From: Bacillota bacterium
Lineage (GTDB): Bacteria; Bacillota_E; RBS10-35; JAJYVN01
Direction of reading: 5' to 3'
Assembly (NCBI GenBank): GCA_021846605.1
Contig: JAJZWQ010000033.1
Coordinates: 1 to 23,087 of the forward strand
Length of the DNA: 23,087 nucleotides
In this document: positions 1 through 8,576 of the stretch, piece after piece
Layout of the letters: the number at the start of each line of letters is the position of its first letter
Numbering within the stretch: position 1 is the first letter of the stretch
The notes under the pieces: generated by a model
Told to the model about the DNA's origin: nothing
Seen by the model: only the letters and a program-made list of their open reading frames with translations
Databases searched by the model: none
Translations under genes and position numbers: made by a program

Positions 1-752
1 CAGCCCAGGTCGTCCTGCCAGCCCAGCCAATGGACCCGGTCGCTCAGCCGCAGATCCGCCGCCAATTGCCGAAGATCCCCCAGTGCCGGACCATCGCCAG
101 CCACCCAGAGCGTCACATCTGCGGGGAGCAGGGCCAGGAACCGAAAGAGGGCGTCGGTGTTCTTGCCTTGCACCAAGCGGCCGGCCGTTCCGATCACCCG
201 CGGCGGAAGCCGGGCGGGGGATATGGCCGGTAGCGGCACCCCGTTCGGGATCTGGTGGATGCGTTCGCGCGGCAACCCGAGCCTCGCCGCGTCCTGGCCG
301 TCCTGCTCGCTGACGGCGATGAGCGCGGCCAGACGCGGGGCCACCTGCCGGTGCACCCGCAGGGAGAGGGCGCGCAGCCAGGCCGGATGCGCCGGATCGC
401 GCCACTGAAACCCGTGGGCCGTATACACCAGCGGCAGGTGACCCACCGACCGCGCGGCCAACAGGGCGAACACACCGTGGGCGTGGACCACGGTCGCCTG
501 CAACTCGGCCGCCGCCCGCCGGGCCTGGGTGCCCGCCGCCGCGACCGCGGCCGGGTTGACCGCCCGCCGCAGCGAGGGGGCCAACACCGTGGAAACACTA
601 GCAGACTCCACGGCCTCGACTAGCCAACCCTTGGTCCCCGTCAGGACGCCGGCCGTCAGAGGCGCCAGACCGATGGCCAGGTCGCGCACGTGCCGCTGCA
701 CCCCGCCGCGGTCGCCAGATTGGACGATGTGCAGCACGCGGGGTGCGCTCAC
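1..752 (-). CDS. GT4-family glycosyltransferase, C-terminus beyond window
   Basis: Partial minus-strand gene; 250 codons are visible without a stop and the 3' end is off the left edge. It begins with a GTG at 752-750 whose last two bases overlap the TGA of the upstream sugar transferase. The N-terminus reads [20 protein letters not shown], the glycine-rich acceptor-side loop of GT-B fold GT4 enzymes. It is followed by a [13 protein letters not shown] stretch, YTAHGFQ, an IAVSEQD segment, IPNGV, and the inter-domain [18 protein letters not shown] that opens the nucleotide-sugar domain. The family moves a sugar from an NDP-sugar to a lipid-linked acceptor at the cytoplasmic membrane face. Because it follows the priming transferase it probably adds the second or a later sugar of an exopolysaccharide or O-antigen-like repeat. 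Donor and acceptor cannot be read from sequence. Confidence 0.9.
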   Translation of the reverse strand, partial: MSAPRVLHIVQSGDRGGVQRHVRDLAIGLAPLTAGVLTGTKGWLVEAVESASVSTVLAPSLRRAVNPAAVAAAGTQARRAAAELQATVVHAHGVFALLAARSVGHLPLVYTAHGFQWRDPAHPAWLRALSLRVHRQVAPRLAALIAVSEQDGQDAARLGLPRERIHQIPNGVPLPAISPARLPPRVIGTAGRLVQGKNTDALFRFLALLPADVTLWVAGDGPALGDLRQLAADLRLSDRVHWLGWQDDLG

Positions 753-2182
753 GGGGCCGGTGGAGGGGGCGGGGTGCGCGAGAAGCCGCCCAAAACGGCC
801 CGCACCGTCCGCAACAGGATTTGCGCGTCCATGGCGGCGCTCGAGCGCAGCGAATACAGCAGGTCGAACTTGATCTTCTCGCGGGGGCTGGTGTCATATT
901 TGCCGCGCACCTGGGCGAGGCCGGTGAGGCCGGGCATTACGGCCAAGCGGCTGTGGAACTGGGGCAGTTCCTGGGCCACTTCGTCGTGGATCGCGGGCCG
1001 CTCCGGACGGGGGCCGACCAGGCTCATGTCCCCCCGCAGGATGTTCCAGAGCTGCGGCAGTTCATCGAGATGGAACTTTCGCAAAAACCGGCCGACCCGT
1101 GTCACGCGGGGATCGTCGGCCTGCGCCAGGACCGGGCCTGTCGCAGCCTCGGCGTCCCGGCGCATGGTGCGGATTTTGAGCACGTCAAAACGCTTGCCGT
1201 ACCGCCCCATCCGCTCTTGCCGATACAGCACGGGGCGGCCGTCATCCACCAAGACCAACAGCAGCGCCAGGAGTAGCAGGGGAGAGGTTATCACCAGGAG
1301 CAGCAGGCTCAGACTCACGTCGATCAGGCGCTTGAGGAACCGCTGGCGGGAGAGGTCCGGGGCCGACGTCAGGTCGATGACGAGACTGTCACCGAAAGTG
1401 GTCGGGCGGCTCTGGAGGAGCACGAGGTCGAGGATCCGGGGCACCAAAAAGAGCTCGTACCCCCGTTCCAGGGCCAGGAGGGCCAGCCGTTCCTTGACGG
1501 GCCCCCGCAACTGCTCATCCAAGAGCAGGCCACGGACGCAGGACTGCCGCAGGCTCTCCACCACCAGCGGGACATCTGGACCGTCATCGGTCAGCTCGAC
1601 CGAGGCGCAGATGGTGAAAACGCTCCCGTCGGTCCCGTTGGGCTCCCACGTGGAACCGGGCGCGCGCACATGGAGGACCGTGGGGAGTCCGACCCGGGCG
1701 CGCCAGCGGCGGTAGGCGAGCCCCCGATAAGCAAGCAGGAGGAGCAGGTTGAGCACGGCCGCCAGGGCGATGACGGTGCGCGGCACGGCGAAGCTGCGGA
1801 CGAAGAACGAAGCGGCCATGGCGACCAGCGTGTTGAGCGCCACAACCATGAAGATGCCCTGGACCTCTTCGGGCCACGGCAACGGTCGGCGTTCGTAAAG
1901 GCTGTAGATTTGGGCGAGTACCACACAGCCCAGGACGAAGAACGGCAGGGCCCGCTCCATGGCCTGCATATTGGGAGCGGGGGGCCGTCCGGCGAAGCGC
2001 AGCCAAGCGGCCAGGGCGTACGCGGCCGCCACCGTGGCGGCGTCGCCCAGCACCAAAAGCCCGCTCGCGCGCCCACGCCCCGCGACACCAGGCAACGTAG
2101 GTCGCCTCCGAAGTGCGGAAACCGTACCGTCTGTGCTTCTACCAGTCCTGCGTTGTTCCTCCAGCGGGCGCCCGCGGTGCAT
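749..2182 (-). CDS. Polyprenyl-phosphate sugar phosphotransferase (WbaP/CpsE type)
   Basis: This enzyme starts polysaccharide repeat synthesis by moving a sugar-1-phosphate onto undecaprenyl phosphate. The N-terminal part has four to five hydrophobic segments, the middle is a soluble CoA-binding-like domain, and the C-terminal third is the bacterial sugar transferase domain. That domain has a membrane re-entrant stretch after [11 protein letters not shown], the [23 protein letters not shown] signature, [10 protein letters not shown] with the catalytic Asp-Glu, and [13 protein letters not shown]. Length is 477 residues from the ATG at 2182, normal for the full-size family. I prefer this ATG, with GGGA 7 bases upstream; an in-frame TTG at 2194 is possible but sits against a strong hairpin (2197-2226). 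The protein ends in a short proline run. The TGA overlaps the GTG of the GT4 gene, so the two are translationally coupled. The sugar specificity (glucose, galactose or similar) is unknown. Confidence 0.93.
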   Translation of the reverse strand: MHRGRPLEEQRRTGRSTDGTVSALRRRPTLPGVAGRGRASGLLVLGDAATVAAAYALAAWLRFAGRPPAPNMQAMERALPFFVLGCVVLAQIYSLYERRPLPWPEEVQGIFMVVALNTLVAMAASFFVRSFAVPRTVIALAAVLNLLLLLAYRGLAYRRWRARVGLPTVLHVRAPGSTWEPNGTDGSVFTICASVELTDDGPDVPLVVESLRQSCVRGLLLDEQLRGPVKERLALLALERGYELFLVPRILDLVLLQSRPTTFGDSLVIDLTSAPDLSRQRFLKRLIDVSLSLLLLVITSPLLLLALLLVLVDDGRPVLYRQERMGRYGKRFDVLKIRTMRRDAEAATGPVLAQADDPRVTRVGRFLRKFHLDELPQLWNILRGDMSLVGPRPERPAIHDEVAQELPQFHSRLAVMPGLTGLAQVRGKYDTSPREKIKFDLLYSLRSSAAMDAQILLRTVRAVLGGFSRTPPPPPAP

Positions 2183-2196
2183 GAAACGTCCCAAAT

Positions 2197-2226
2197 GGAC
2201 GCGGATTCCTGGCGGAATCCGCGTCC
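2197..2226. promoter_or_regulatory. Perfect 13-bp inverted repeat in divergent spacer
   Basis: Arms 2197-2209 (GGACGCGGATTCC) and 2214-2226 are exact reverse complements around a 4-base loop TGGC. The repeat lies in the roughly 95-base spacer between the divergent sugar transferase and ligase genes. On the minus strand it ends 14 bases before the transferase ATG. No run of T follows on either strand, so it is not a standard terminator. It could be an operator serving both genes or a 5' leader hairpin. Confidence 0.6.
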
Positions 2227-2276
2227 CTCACGCAGAATGTGTCGGACTAGGCTGCAGTCGCGAGAGGAGCTGTCGG

Positions 2277-4733
2277 ATGGCGAAGCGGAAACGCCCCGGG
2301 AACTACAAGCCGCACAACGCGGGGCGGCCCCGCGCCGGGGCCCTTCCCGCGCCGACCCGTTCCCTGTCTTTCCCCGATTGGGTGGCCGTCTCCGTGGCCG
2401 TCCTGATCGCCGCGACGCCCCTCTTGCGGGGCCTATACTTCCCCACCCAACAGCTATGGGCGGTCATGGCTGCGGCCGTGATCGCCTGCGCCACGTGGAT
2501 GGCGCGGCCGGCCGGCCGGCGCCGGCTCGTCCGGGGCCCGGCCGACTGGGCCGTGTACCTGCTGCCCGCCGCCTATCTCCTGAGCGCCTTCGTCTCCGTA
2601 GACCCGAACGGGGCGGTGCAGTCGCTTCTAAACCACCTGCTCTATGCGCTGGTCTTCTTTGCCGCCGCCGAGTTGGCCTTGGCCTCCGCGCGCACGCGGT
2701 GGATCGTCTGGCACGGTGTGCTGGCAGCAGGCTGTGTGGTGGCCGTGACCGGTATGGTGGGGGCCGCCGGGTGGGCCAAGGGGCTGTCGTGGTTCCCGAC
2801 GGGGCAGGACCGCATGTACACCTCCATCCAGTACCCCGACGCCGCCGCGGCGTACCTGGCGGCCGGCGCGTTCATCGCCGCGGGACTGCTCATGCGCACT
2901 GCCAACCGCTGGGCGCGGGTCGGCTACCGCATCGCCATGGCCCTGATGCTTTTTACCTTCCTGGCCGGCCTTTCGCGCGGGGCGACGCTGGCGCTTCTGC
3001 CCGCGTTGGCGGTCTTCATCGTCCTGCTTGGACCCGGGCGTCGGGCCGAGGGGATCGGCGGGTTGCTTGTGGCCGGTGCCGCAGCCGTCGCCGGCGCCGT
3101 TCCCTACTTCGCGCATCTGCCCCGTGGCACCCACGCCAATCCGCCGGGACCGGCAGCGGTACTGGAGGCGATGGTGGCGCTGGCCGTTGTCGGGGCCGCC
3201 CTGGAACTGGGGTGGAGCCAGTTGCGTGCGGCCGCGCGACCCTTGGTGGTCGCCATCGTGGGCGGGGTGGCGGTGATCGGTGTGGCCGGGGGTGCGGTGT
3301 ATGAACTGCACCGCCACGCGTTATCGGGCGGCGTCGGGCGGCTCCTGCGTCTGGGGCTCACGTCGTCGTATAACGCCTGGTCACGGCTGGCGTGGTGGCG
3401 GGACGCCCTCAAGATGGTGGCCGCCCGGCCGATCCTGGGTTGGGGCGGTGGCGGCTGGGCCGCCGCCTACCAAGCCTTTGAGCGCTACGACTATTCGAGC
3501 ACCCAGGTGCACAATGGCTGGCTTCAGATCTGGGTGTCGACAGGCACCGTCGGGTTCCTGGTTTGGCTGGCCTTCTGGGCGGCACTGGTGGCGCTCGCCT
3601 GGCAGGCATACCACCGCCTTACCCCGGACGAGCGGCCGAGACTGGCCGCCCTGGGCGCAGGGGTGGCGATGATCGGGATTCATGGCATGCTTGACTTCAC
3701 GCTGTCGTTGTCGGCCGTGAGCGTCGGGCTCTGGGCGATGGCCGGCCTCTTGCGCAGTGAGGCCTTGGAGGCGGCGGCCCCGATTGCGCGCGGCCGCCGC
3801 CGGCCCGAGTCTGCCCCGGTTACGCGCAACCGCCGCCGGCCCGAGCCCGCCCCCATCTGGCCGGCGGTCGGCCTGTACAGCGTCGCTGCGGCGATCATCT
3901 TCCTGAGCGCCAGCCGCCTGGTGGCGATCTCGGATTACAACCAGGCTGCCAAGTTCGCCAACCAGAACAAGCTGGCGCAGACCCAGGAGCGGGTCGCCGC
4001 CGCCATTGGCGCCGACCCCCTGATGTCCGCCGCATGGGTGCTCCGTGGCGAGGTGCTCTCGGCCCAGGCCCAGGGTACGGGGACGGCCAACGCCGCCTCT
4101 GCACAGCAGTTGTTCACCGAGGCGGGCACGGCCTACGCCCGGGCCGTCGCCCTTGTTCCATACAATTGGAATTGGCGCCAGAGCTACGCCCAGTACCTGC
4201 AACTGGTGGGGAACAACACCGCGGCGGTGGCGCAACTCCAAACGGCCGTCGCCGACGCGCCCTTCGCCGAAGCCCTCTACCAGGCCCTGGGGGTGGCATG
4301 GATGCGCAGCGCCGTTGCCGACGTCCAGGGCGGACACGCGTCGGCGGCAACGCCAGAACTTTCTGCCCTGCGGACGCTGGCGGCCCAGCGTGCGGCCCTG
4401 CCCGCCAGGATCCCGGTGCGGGCCGTCGAGGAGAGCAAGGTCGACCCCGCACAGGTGCCGCCGGTCGCGGCCACGGTGCCCGGGTTGCAGCTGTCACTGG
4501 GCGAGGCGGCGGCCCTGCAGGGGCAGTGGACGACGGCGCAGCCCCTTCTGGAGGCTGCTGCCGGGCAGAGTGGCCAGCTGGGCGGGGAGGCCAACCTCTG
4601 GCTCGGCCTGGTGGCGCAAAAGCTGGGCCAGACCCCGCTCCAGTACTTCGCCGCCGCGCAGAAGGGCCTGGGCAGCACCTACTCTTCCGAACTGTCGACC
4701 GTGCAGGCGGTGATCGGCAAGGTGGCCGGCTAG
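2277..4733 (+). CDS. O-antigen ligase/polymerase-like membrane protein with TPR-like tail
   Basis: The 818-residue protein starts at an ATG preceded by GAGGAG with a 7-base gap. Residues 30-500 are a multi-helix membrane domain of the Wzy/WaaL (O-antigen ligase) superfamily. It carries an Arg-rich SRGATLALLPAL loop helix and the late loop PILGWGGGGW...VHNGWLQIWVSTGTVGF, matching the family's conserved His-Asn region, although the Glu often found downstream is absent. Residues 502-525 are two 12-residue Arg-rich repeats, then one more membrane helix (about 529-548). An outer-side domain of about 270 residues follows, with alanine-rich helical pairs such as AAWVLRGEVLSAQAQ and AVAQLQTAVADAPFAEALYQALGVAW, resembling TPRs. 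Such proteins polymerise or transfer lipid-linked glycans outside the membrane. It is divergent from the priming transferase, and its TAG shares CTAG with the TAG of the convergent gene. Ligase versus polymerase is undecided. Confidence 0.87.
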   Translation: MAKRKRPGNYKPHNAGRPRAGALPAPTRSLSFPDWVAVSVAVLIAATPLLRGLYFPTQQLWAVMAAAVIACATWMARPAGRRRLVRGPADWAVYLLPAAYLLSAFVSVDPNGAVQSLLNHLLYALVFFAAAELALASARTRWIVWHGVLAAGCVVAVTGMVGAAGWAKGLSWFPTGQDRMYTSIQYPDAAAAYLAAGAFIAAGLLMRTANRWARVGYRIAMALMLFTFLAGLSRGATLALLPALAVFIVLLGPGRRAEGIGGLLVAGAAAVAGAVPYFAHLPRGTHANPPGPAAVLEAMVALAVVGAALELGWSQLRAAARPLVVAIVGGVAVIGVAGGAVYELHRHALSGGVGRLLRLGLTSSYNAWSRLAWWRDALKMVAARPILGWGGGGWAAAYQAFERYDYSSTQVHNGWLQIWVSTGTVGFLVWLAFWAALVALAWQAYHRLTPDERPRLAALGAGVAMIGIHGMLDFTLSLSAVSVGLWAMAGLLRSEALEAAAPIARGRRRPESAPVTRNRRRPEPAPIWPAVGLYSVAAAIIFLSASRLVAISDYNQAAKFANQNKLAQTQERVAAAIGADPLMSAAWVLRGEVLSAQAQGTGTANAASAQQLFTEAGTAYARAVALVPYNWNWRQSYAQYLQLVGNNTAAVAQLQTAVADAPFAEALYQALGVAWMRSAVADVQGGHASAATPELSALRTLAAQRAALPARIPVRAVEESKVDPAQVPPVAATVPGLQLSLGEAAALQGQWTTAQPLLEAAAGQSGQLGGEANLWLGLVAQKLGQTPLQYFAAAQKGLGSTYSSELSTVQAVIGKVAG
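3780..3851 (+). repeat. Two in-frame 36-bp tandem repeats (12 residues each)
   Basis: Units 3780-3815 and 3816-3851 encode PIARGRRRPESA and PVTRNRRRPEPA, with 30 of 36 bases identical; a third partial start (PIW) follows. They form the basic linker between the membrane domain and the last helix of the ligase-like protein, probably on the cytoplasmic side by the positive-inside rule. Confidence 0.85.
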
Positions 4734-5803
4734 CTCCGGCGCAGGTCGTAGCCTAGGCAGGCGCGGGCGATGCGTTCCATCTCTGCGGACCCGTAGCGCC
4801 CGTCACAGGGCAGGGTGAGGAGCGTCGCCGCCAGGCGGCGCTCCTCACCGTCCATGGCCGACTTCGCCTCGGCGGAGACCGGAAAGTGCAGCGTGGCCTC
4901 GATCCCGCAGGTCAGGAGGTGGCGCGCCAGGGCGGATCGGTCCGGATGGCGCACCACGACCCCCGCCGGGCAGATGCCCGGTGGTAGGTCCCCGAACACC
5001 GGTCGGCAGGCCGTCGGTGCCAACTCTTGGGTGAGTTGCAGCCAGTTGGCCCGGGTGCGGGCGCGCCACCGCCCGGAAAGCGGTCCAGACGCCCGCGCCA
5101 GCACCTGCAGGAGCGCCTCGGTCTCCGCCGGGATGCCACCTGCGGCGACCTCGGCGTCCAGAAACCGCTCTGCCCGCGTCAGCAGGCGGTGGCGTTCCGG
5201 CCCGCCCGGTCGGGAGAGCGCGCCAAGGCGGGCAGCGGCGAAGCGATCGGGGGCGGCGGCGGGCTCGCCGACGGGAGGATGGCCCCACCGTAACCAGGCA
5301 CCCCCGGAGGGAAGTGGCAGGACCTTCCGCAGGCTGGCCGCCGCGGCTGCGGTGACCCGTGGCCCGAGGGTGATGGCAGCGGCGGCGTTCATCAGCGTGA
5401 AGGACGCGTCCTCGATCAGGGCGATCCCGCCGCCACCCGCCAACTCCGCCCTGGCGTCCTCCAGCAGCCAGCCGGCGGGATGCACCACGAGCACCGCTTG
5501 CGCCGCCAGCCGCCGTGCGATTTCGGTTACGGCGGACCACCTTGGGGCCAACCGCGTGGTGCTCGGGTAGAAGGCCGGGCGCGTGCCCGCGGCCCGGGCG
5601 GCTTGCGCGAGCGCCGGGCAGCCCAATGCAGGCATGAGGACGGTCGCGCCGGGTGGCACGACGCTGGCGATGGCCCGTGCCAGGGCGAGGCGTCCCGAGC
5701 GCACCAGGGCCGCCGCGGGCGCGAACACCTCCGGGGCCCATGCCAGCGGCGGGTCACCCGGGTCCGGGATCCAGTCGCCGCCCAGCCACCCCGCGTCCCA
5801 CAT
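4730..5803 (-). CDS. Divergent DegT/DnrJ/EryC1-like PLP-dependent protein
   Basis: The 357-residue protein starts at ATG 5803 with AGGA 7 bases upstream. It looks like a fold-type I PLP enzyme of the DegT sugar aminotransferase group. It has an early ALARAIASVVPPGATVLMPALGCPAL stretch (cofactor phosphate region), VLVVHPAGWLLEDAR, IALIEDAS with the Asp that would contact the pyridine nitrogen, and ASLRKVLPLPSGGAWL where the Lys is at the place of the Schiff-base lysine before the usual Gly-Gly. Typical family members are 370-400 residues and more strongly conserved, so this is a divergent or shortened version. DegT enzymes aminate NDP-keto-sugars used in surface glycans, which fits the neighbouring polysaccharide genes. 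A non-transaminating role cannot be excluded. It overlaps the ligase gene tail to tail by 4 bases. Confidence 0.75.
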   Translation of the reverse strand: MWDAGWLGGDWIPDPGDPPLAWAPEVFAPAAALVRSGRLALARAIASVVPPGATVLMPALGCPALAQAARAAGTRPAFYPSTTRLAPRWSAVTEIARRLAAQAVLVVHPAGWLLEDARAELAGGGGIALIEDASFTLMNAAAAITLGPRVTAAAAASLRKVLPLPSGGAWLRWGHPPVGEPAAAPDRFAAARLGALSRPGGPERHRLLTRAERFLDAEVAAGGIPAETEALLQVLARASGPLSGRWRARTRANWLQLTQELAPTACRPVFGDLPPGICPAGVVVRHPDRSALARHLLTCGIEATLHFPVSAEAKSAMDGEERRLAATLLTLPCDGRYGSAEMERIARACLGYDLRRS

Positions 5804-5891
5804 GCACGCATCCTGCCCCTCCGGGACCCGGTCAGGCAAGGGCAGTGGTAGGATGCGGGCGGTCGCAGGCTGCGGCCGGGGAGGTGGCCCG

Positions 5892-6743
5892 ATGCGGCAC
5901 GAGCGGACAAACGTTGCGGTCCAGGGCCGGCCGCTGGCCCTGCATTGGGTCCGGGCCGGAGTCGAGGGCGATCCGCCCCTCATCCTCATCCACGGCATGG
6001 CCAGTTCCTGGCGGCAGTGGCGTACCAGCATCGAGCGCCTGGCGCCCGAATTGCCGCTGGTGGCCGTGGACCTGCCCGGCTTTGGCGACTCGGGCCTGGC
6101 CCGGCGGGCCATGCGGGTGGAGGAATTCGCTGACGCCCTGGAGGGCTGGTGCCGAACGCAACGCTGGCCCCGGCTGGCGGCGATCGGGCACTCGTTTGGG
6201 GGTGCGGTCCTGATCGACTGGATCGCCCGCTATCCCGAGCGGTTCACGACGATCGGCCTTATGGCTCCGGGGGCCATCTTCCACCCCTGGTACACCTCCG
6301 GGTACAGCATCCTGCGGTGGCCGGTGCTGGGCCGGCTCATGGCGCCGGGCGTGATCTGGGCCATCTCCACCCATACCCTGGGCCGGCGGCTCTTCGCCCA
6401 CCTGCTCACGGACATCCGCAACGTGCGGCGGGATGAGGAGGGCGACCTGCAGTGGGGGTGCCGCAGGGCCCGGGAGATGTTGCGCGCCCTGGACTATTAC
6501 CGGTTCCCGACCCTCGAACAGGACCTTCCCCAAATCCGGCAGTCCGTGTTCGTCGGCTGGGGGACCGCGGACCGGGTGGTGCCCGTCGAGGATGCCCTGG
6601 TGTTCCGCCGCCTTGTGGCGGATTGCCGGGCGACCCTCTGGGAGGGCGCAGGGCACCTGCCGTTCCTGGAGCAGCGAGAACCGTGCGACGCCTGGATCCG
6701 CACGGTGTGGGCCGAGCACCGCAGGGTGGCTGCGGTACAATAG
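5892..6743 (+). CDS. Alpha/beta hydrolase
   Basis: The 283-residue protein starts at an ATG with GGAGGT 8 bases upstream. It has the full alpha/beta hydrolase set: LILIHGMASSWRQW (oxyanion-hole HG), VAVDLPGFGDSG, the nucleophile elbow GHSFGG, an acid at GTADRVVP and the catalytic His in GAGHLPFLE. A cap region with WYTSGYSILRWPVLGRLMAPG lies between the strands. The length is normal for single-domain esterase/haloperoxidase-type members. It is the first gene of a plus-strand run with DUF503 and a metallophosphoesterase and is divergent from the DegT-like gene. Substrate unknown; small-ester or lipid hydrolysis is only a family-level guess. Confidence 0.88.
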   Translation: MRHERTNVAVQGRPLALHWVRAGVEGDPPLILIHGMASSWRQWRTSIERLAPELPLVAVDLPGFGDSGLARRAMRVEEFADALEGWCRTQRWPRLAAIGHSFGGAVLIDWIARYPERFTTIGLMAPGAIFHPWYTSGYSILRWPVLGRLMAPGVIWAISTHTLGRRLFAHLLTDIRNVRRDEEGDLQWGCRRAREMLRALDYYRFPTLEQDLPQIRQSVFVGWGTADRVVPVEDALVFRRLVADCRATLWEGAGHLPFLEQREPCDAWIRTVWAEHRRVAAVQ

Positions 6744-6766
6744 CGCCCAGGCCCGGGGGTGGTGGC

Positions 6767-7048
6767 ATGGTGGTCAGTGTCCTTTCCGCCGAATTTCGCC
6801 TCCCTGCGGCTGATACCCTCAAGGAGAAGCGTCAGGTGGTCCAATCGCTCCTGCGCCGCACCGGCCAGCGCTTTCGCCTTTCCATCGCTGAAGTCGGCTG
6901 GCATGACCAGGTGGACCGGCTCCAACTGGGCGCGGCCGTGGTCAGCACCGCGGGCGTCCATGGGGAACGCGTGCTGCAGACGGTACTGGAATTCATCGAA
7001 CGCGAGTATCCGGTGGAACTGATGGCGGCGGGGGTGGAACAGCGTTGA
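6767..7048 (+). CDS. DUF503 family protein
   Basis: Small 93-residue protein with the DUF503 pattern: hydrophobic N-terminal strand MVVSVLSAEFRLPAADTLKEKRQVVQSLL (the SLKEKR-like core), then FRLSIAEVGWHDQVDRLQLGAAVVS and a C-terminal helix ending in YPVE. Members are usually 90-100 residues. They are widespread in Bacillota and thermophiles, and their function is not established. The gene follows the hydrolase by 23 bases, and its TGA overlaps the TTG start of the next gene, so the three genes probably share one transcript. Confidence 0.88.
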   Translation: MVVSVLSAEFRLPAADTLKEKRQVVQSLLRRTGQRFRLSIAEVGWHDQVDRLQLGAAVVSTAGVHGERVLQTVLEFIEREYPVELMAAGVEQR

Positions 7049-7914
7049 GCAGCAGCCGGCGGAACCCGGGCCTCTGGTTGGTGCCGGCTGCCGCTCTCGG
7101 CCTGGCCGCGGTGACCCTCGGTTGGGCCAGGTACGTGGAACCGCGCCGCTTGGAGGTGTTGGAGTGGGAGGTACCCCTGGAGGGACTCGCCGCTGAGGCG
7201 GGCACCGCCGTCTTGCAACTCAGCGACCTGCATGTGGGGCGCCTGCCCTTCACGCCGCGGGAACTGATCGCCGCGATTGGGCCGGAGGGCCTGAGTTGCC
7301 CGGTTGTCTGCCTGACCGGGGATTACTGCGACCGGCCGTCGGAGGTGGGCGCAGTCGAGGCGTTTCTCGCGCCCCTCCTCCACGCCATGGCGCTCCATGC
7401 AGGACGGCCCGTGCGCGCCTACGCGATCTGGGGGAACCACGACCGGTTCGGGGGGCTGCCCGCCCTGAGCGAGGTCATGCGGCGACTGGGCGTCACGGTC
7501 CTGGAAAACGCCGCCGTGGAGGCCGGGGAGGGTCTCTGGATCGCCGGGGTCGGGGATCCCACGGCGCACCGGGACCGCCTTGGGCAGGCCCTGGCCGCGA
7601 TACCGTCCGGGCGGCCGTTCGTCCTTTTGGCGCACAATCCAGCGATTTTTCCCCGAGCCGCCGAGGCCGGGGTGCCGCTGACGCTGGCCGGGCACACCCA
7701 CGGTGGCCAGGTGCGGATTGGTTCCCTCGACCGCGTTTGGCGCCATGATCAAGCGCGGCCGTACCGCGACGGCGGCTGGTACCGCCAGGGCAAGCAGGCG
7801 CTGTATGTGAACCGCGGCCTGGGGATGACCATGGTTCCGTTCCGCTTCAACGCCCGGCCCGAAGCCACCATCCTCCGCCTTGTGCCGGCCCGTGTCACCC
7901 CCGACGCCGGGTGA
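7045..7914 (+). CDS. Membrane-anchored metallophosphoesterase (YkuE-like)
   Basis: 289 residues from a TTG at 7045 that overlaps the DUF503 stop; a GGTGGA lies upstream. An N-terminal hydrophobic helix (LWLVPAAALGLAAVTLGW) anchors it, with the catalytic domain probably outside. The calcineurin-like metal motifs are in order: LSDLHVGR, LTGDYCD, IWGNHD, LLAHNP and LAGHTHGGQVR. The closing region YRQGKQALYVNRGLGMT is typical of the YkuE/YaeI group. These enzymes hydrolyse phosphoesters; several act on lipid-linked substrates such as UDP-sugar lipids, but the true substrate here is unknown. Confidence 0.9.
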   Translation: MSSSRRNPGLWLVPAAALGLAAVTLGWARYVEPRRLEVLEWEVPLEGLAAEAGTAVLQLSDLHVGRLPFTPRELIAAIGPEGLSCPVVCLTGDYCDRPSEVGAVEAFLAPLLHAMALHAGRPVRAYAIWGNHDRFGGLPALSEVMRRLGVTVLENAAVEAGEGLWIAGVGDPTAHRDRLGQALAAIPSGRPFVLLAHNPAIFPRAAEAGVPLTLAGHTHGGQVRIGSLDRVWRHDQARPYRDGGWYRQGKQALYVNRGLGMTMVPFRFNARPEATILRLVPARVTPDAG

Positions 7915-7980
7915 CCAACCCCTCCTTCCCGTCGCCCTCCTGAAAAAGCCCGCGCAAACTATTGCCTGATGACGTCGAAT

Positions 7981-7997
7981 TGGCACGAAATGTGTCA
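7981..7997. promoter_or_regulatory. Operator-like dyad in AT-richer spacer
   Basis: The 133-base spacer 7915-8047 is visibly more AT-rich than its surroundings and probably holds the promoter of the following regulator-like gene. Within it, TGGCAC and GTGTCA form a 6+6 dyad with 5 bases between and one mismatch. TTGGCACG at 7980-7987 equals a sigma-54 -24 element, but the matching -12 GC is missing. No convincing -35/-10 pair was found. Confidence 0.25.
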
Positions 7998-8047
7998 CCA
8001 CTTGGAAGAATTCGCGTTCTGCGCAGGTTATCGTCCTGTGCGGGAAA

Positions 8048-8497
8048 ATGGATCCGATTAAAACCTCGCGTATGGGCTTGACTGTGGTTGGCGACTTCCA
8101 GATATACTTTCGTCAATCTCCGGAGGGGGTGACCCGAAGTTTGGAACGTGAGCAGGTGCTCCAGGAGCTCCAACGCCGGATCACGGGATCAGACGGCACG
8201 CTGCTGACCACCGTCAAGTCCTTGGCGGCCGAGTTGGGGATCAAGCCCGAGCGACTGTATTACCTGATTCGGGCCTTCGAAAAGAAGGGCCTGATCGCCA
8301 CCACCAGCCATGGTCCGAAGGGGATGGAGTTTCGCGCCGGCAACGGTGAGCCCAAGGCCGCGTCGGGGCGGCGGGGGCGCCCGGCGCCAACCGGACGCCG
8401 CACCGGTTCCCGCTTCTGCCCGTGGTGCGGTCAGGCGGTCGAGTCCAGCTGGCACTTCTGTCCCGCCTGTGGCGACAAGCTGCCGTCCGTGGGCTGA
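8048..8497 (+). CDS. Winged-helix plus zinc-ribbon protein
   Basis: 149 residues from ATG 8048; the ribosome binding site is weak (GGGAAA very close), so the ATG at 8072 is an alternative. Residues about 30-95 look like a winged helix: a lead helix LEREQVLQELQRRI, then SLAAELGIKPERLYYLIRAFEKKGLI (helix-turn-helix) and a wing ATTSHGPKGMEF. A basic Gly/Arg/Pro linker follows. A C-terminal zinc ribbon has CPWCG and CPACG, four Cys as CxxC-x14-CxxC near residues 123-142. This combination suggests DNA binding, possibly a transcription regulator, but I do not recognise a named family. It stands alone between the phosphoesterase and the gal operon, with its own hairpin after the stop. The target genes are unknown; the gal operon downstream is an obvious candidate only by position. 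Confidence 0.8.
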   Translation: MDPIKTSRMGLTVVGDFQIYFRQSPEGVTRSLEREQVLQELQRRITGSDGTLLTTVKSLAAELGIKPERLYYLIRAFEKKGLIATTSHGPKGMEFRAGNGEPKAASGRRGRPAPTGRRTGSRFCPWCGQAVESSWHFCPACGDKLPSVG

Positions 8498-8505
8498 GCC
8501 TGCGT

Positions 8506-8532
8506 GCGCCGGGCGGTTGGTCCGCCCGGCGC
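8506..8532 (+). terminator. GC-rich hairpin after the winged-helix gene
   Basis: Perfect 11-bp stem: arms 8506-8516 (GCGCCGGGCGG) and 8522-8532 around the loop TTGGT, beginning 9 bases after the stop codon. There is no T run behind it. Position and strength suggest transcription termination or 3' end stabilisation before the gal operon. Confidence 0.55.
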
Positions 8533-8576
8533 CTACGGCCGCGGAGGCAGGAAAAGCCCGGATGGCCATGCAATAG

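Noticed and set aside
690..1715. Long plus-strand frame of 341 codons opposite the sugar transferase
   Set aside because: Arg/Ser-rich product with no motif; the opposite strand encodes a clear sugar transferase. Typical antisense frame of GC-rich DNA.
7980..7996. Sigma-54 promoter (TTGGCACG)
   Set aside because: The -24 part is exact but the -12 part reads GTGTC instead of TTGC with its required GC, and no enhancer-binding regulator is nearby.
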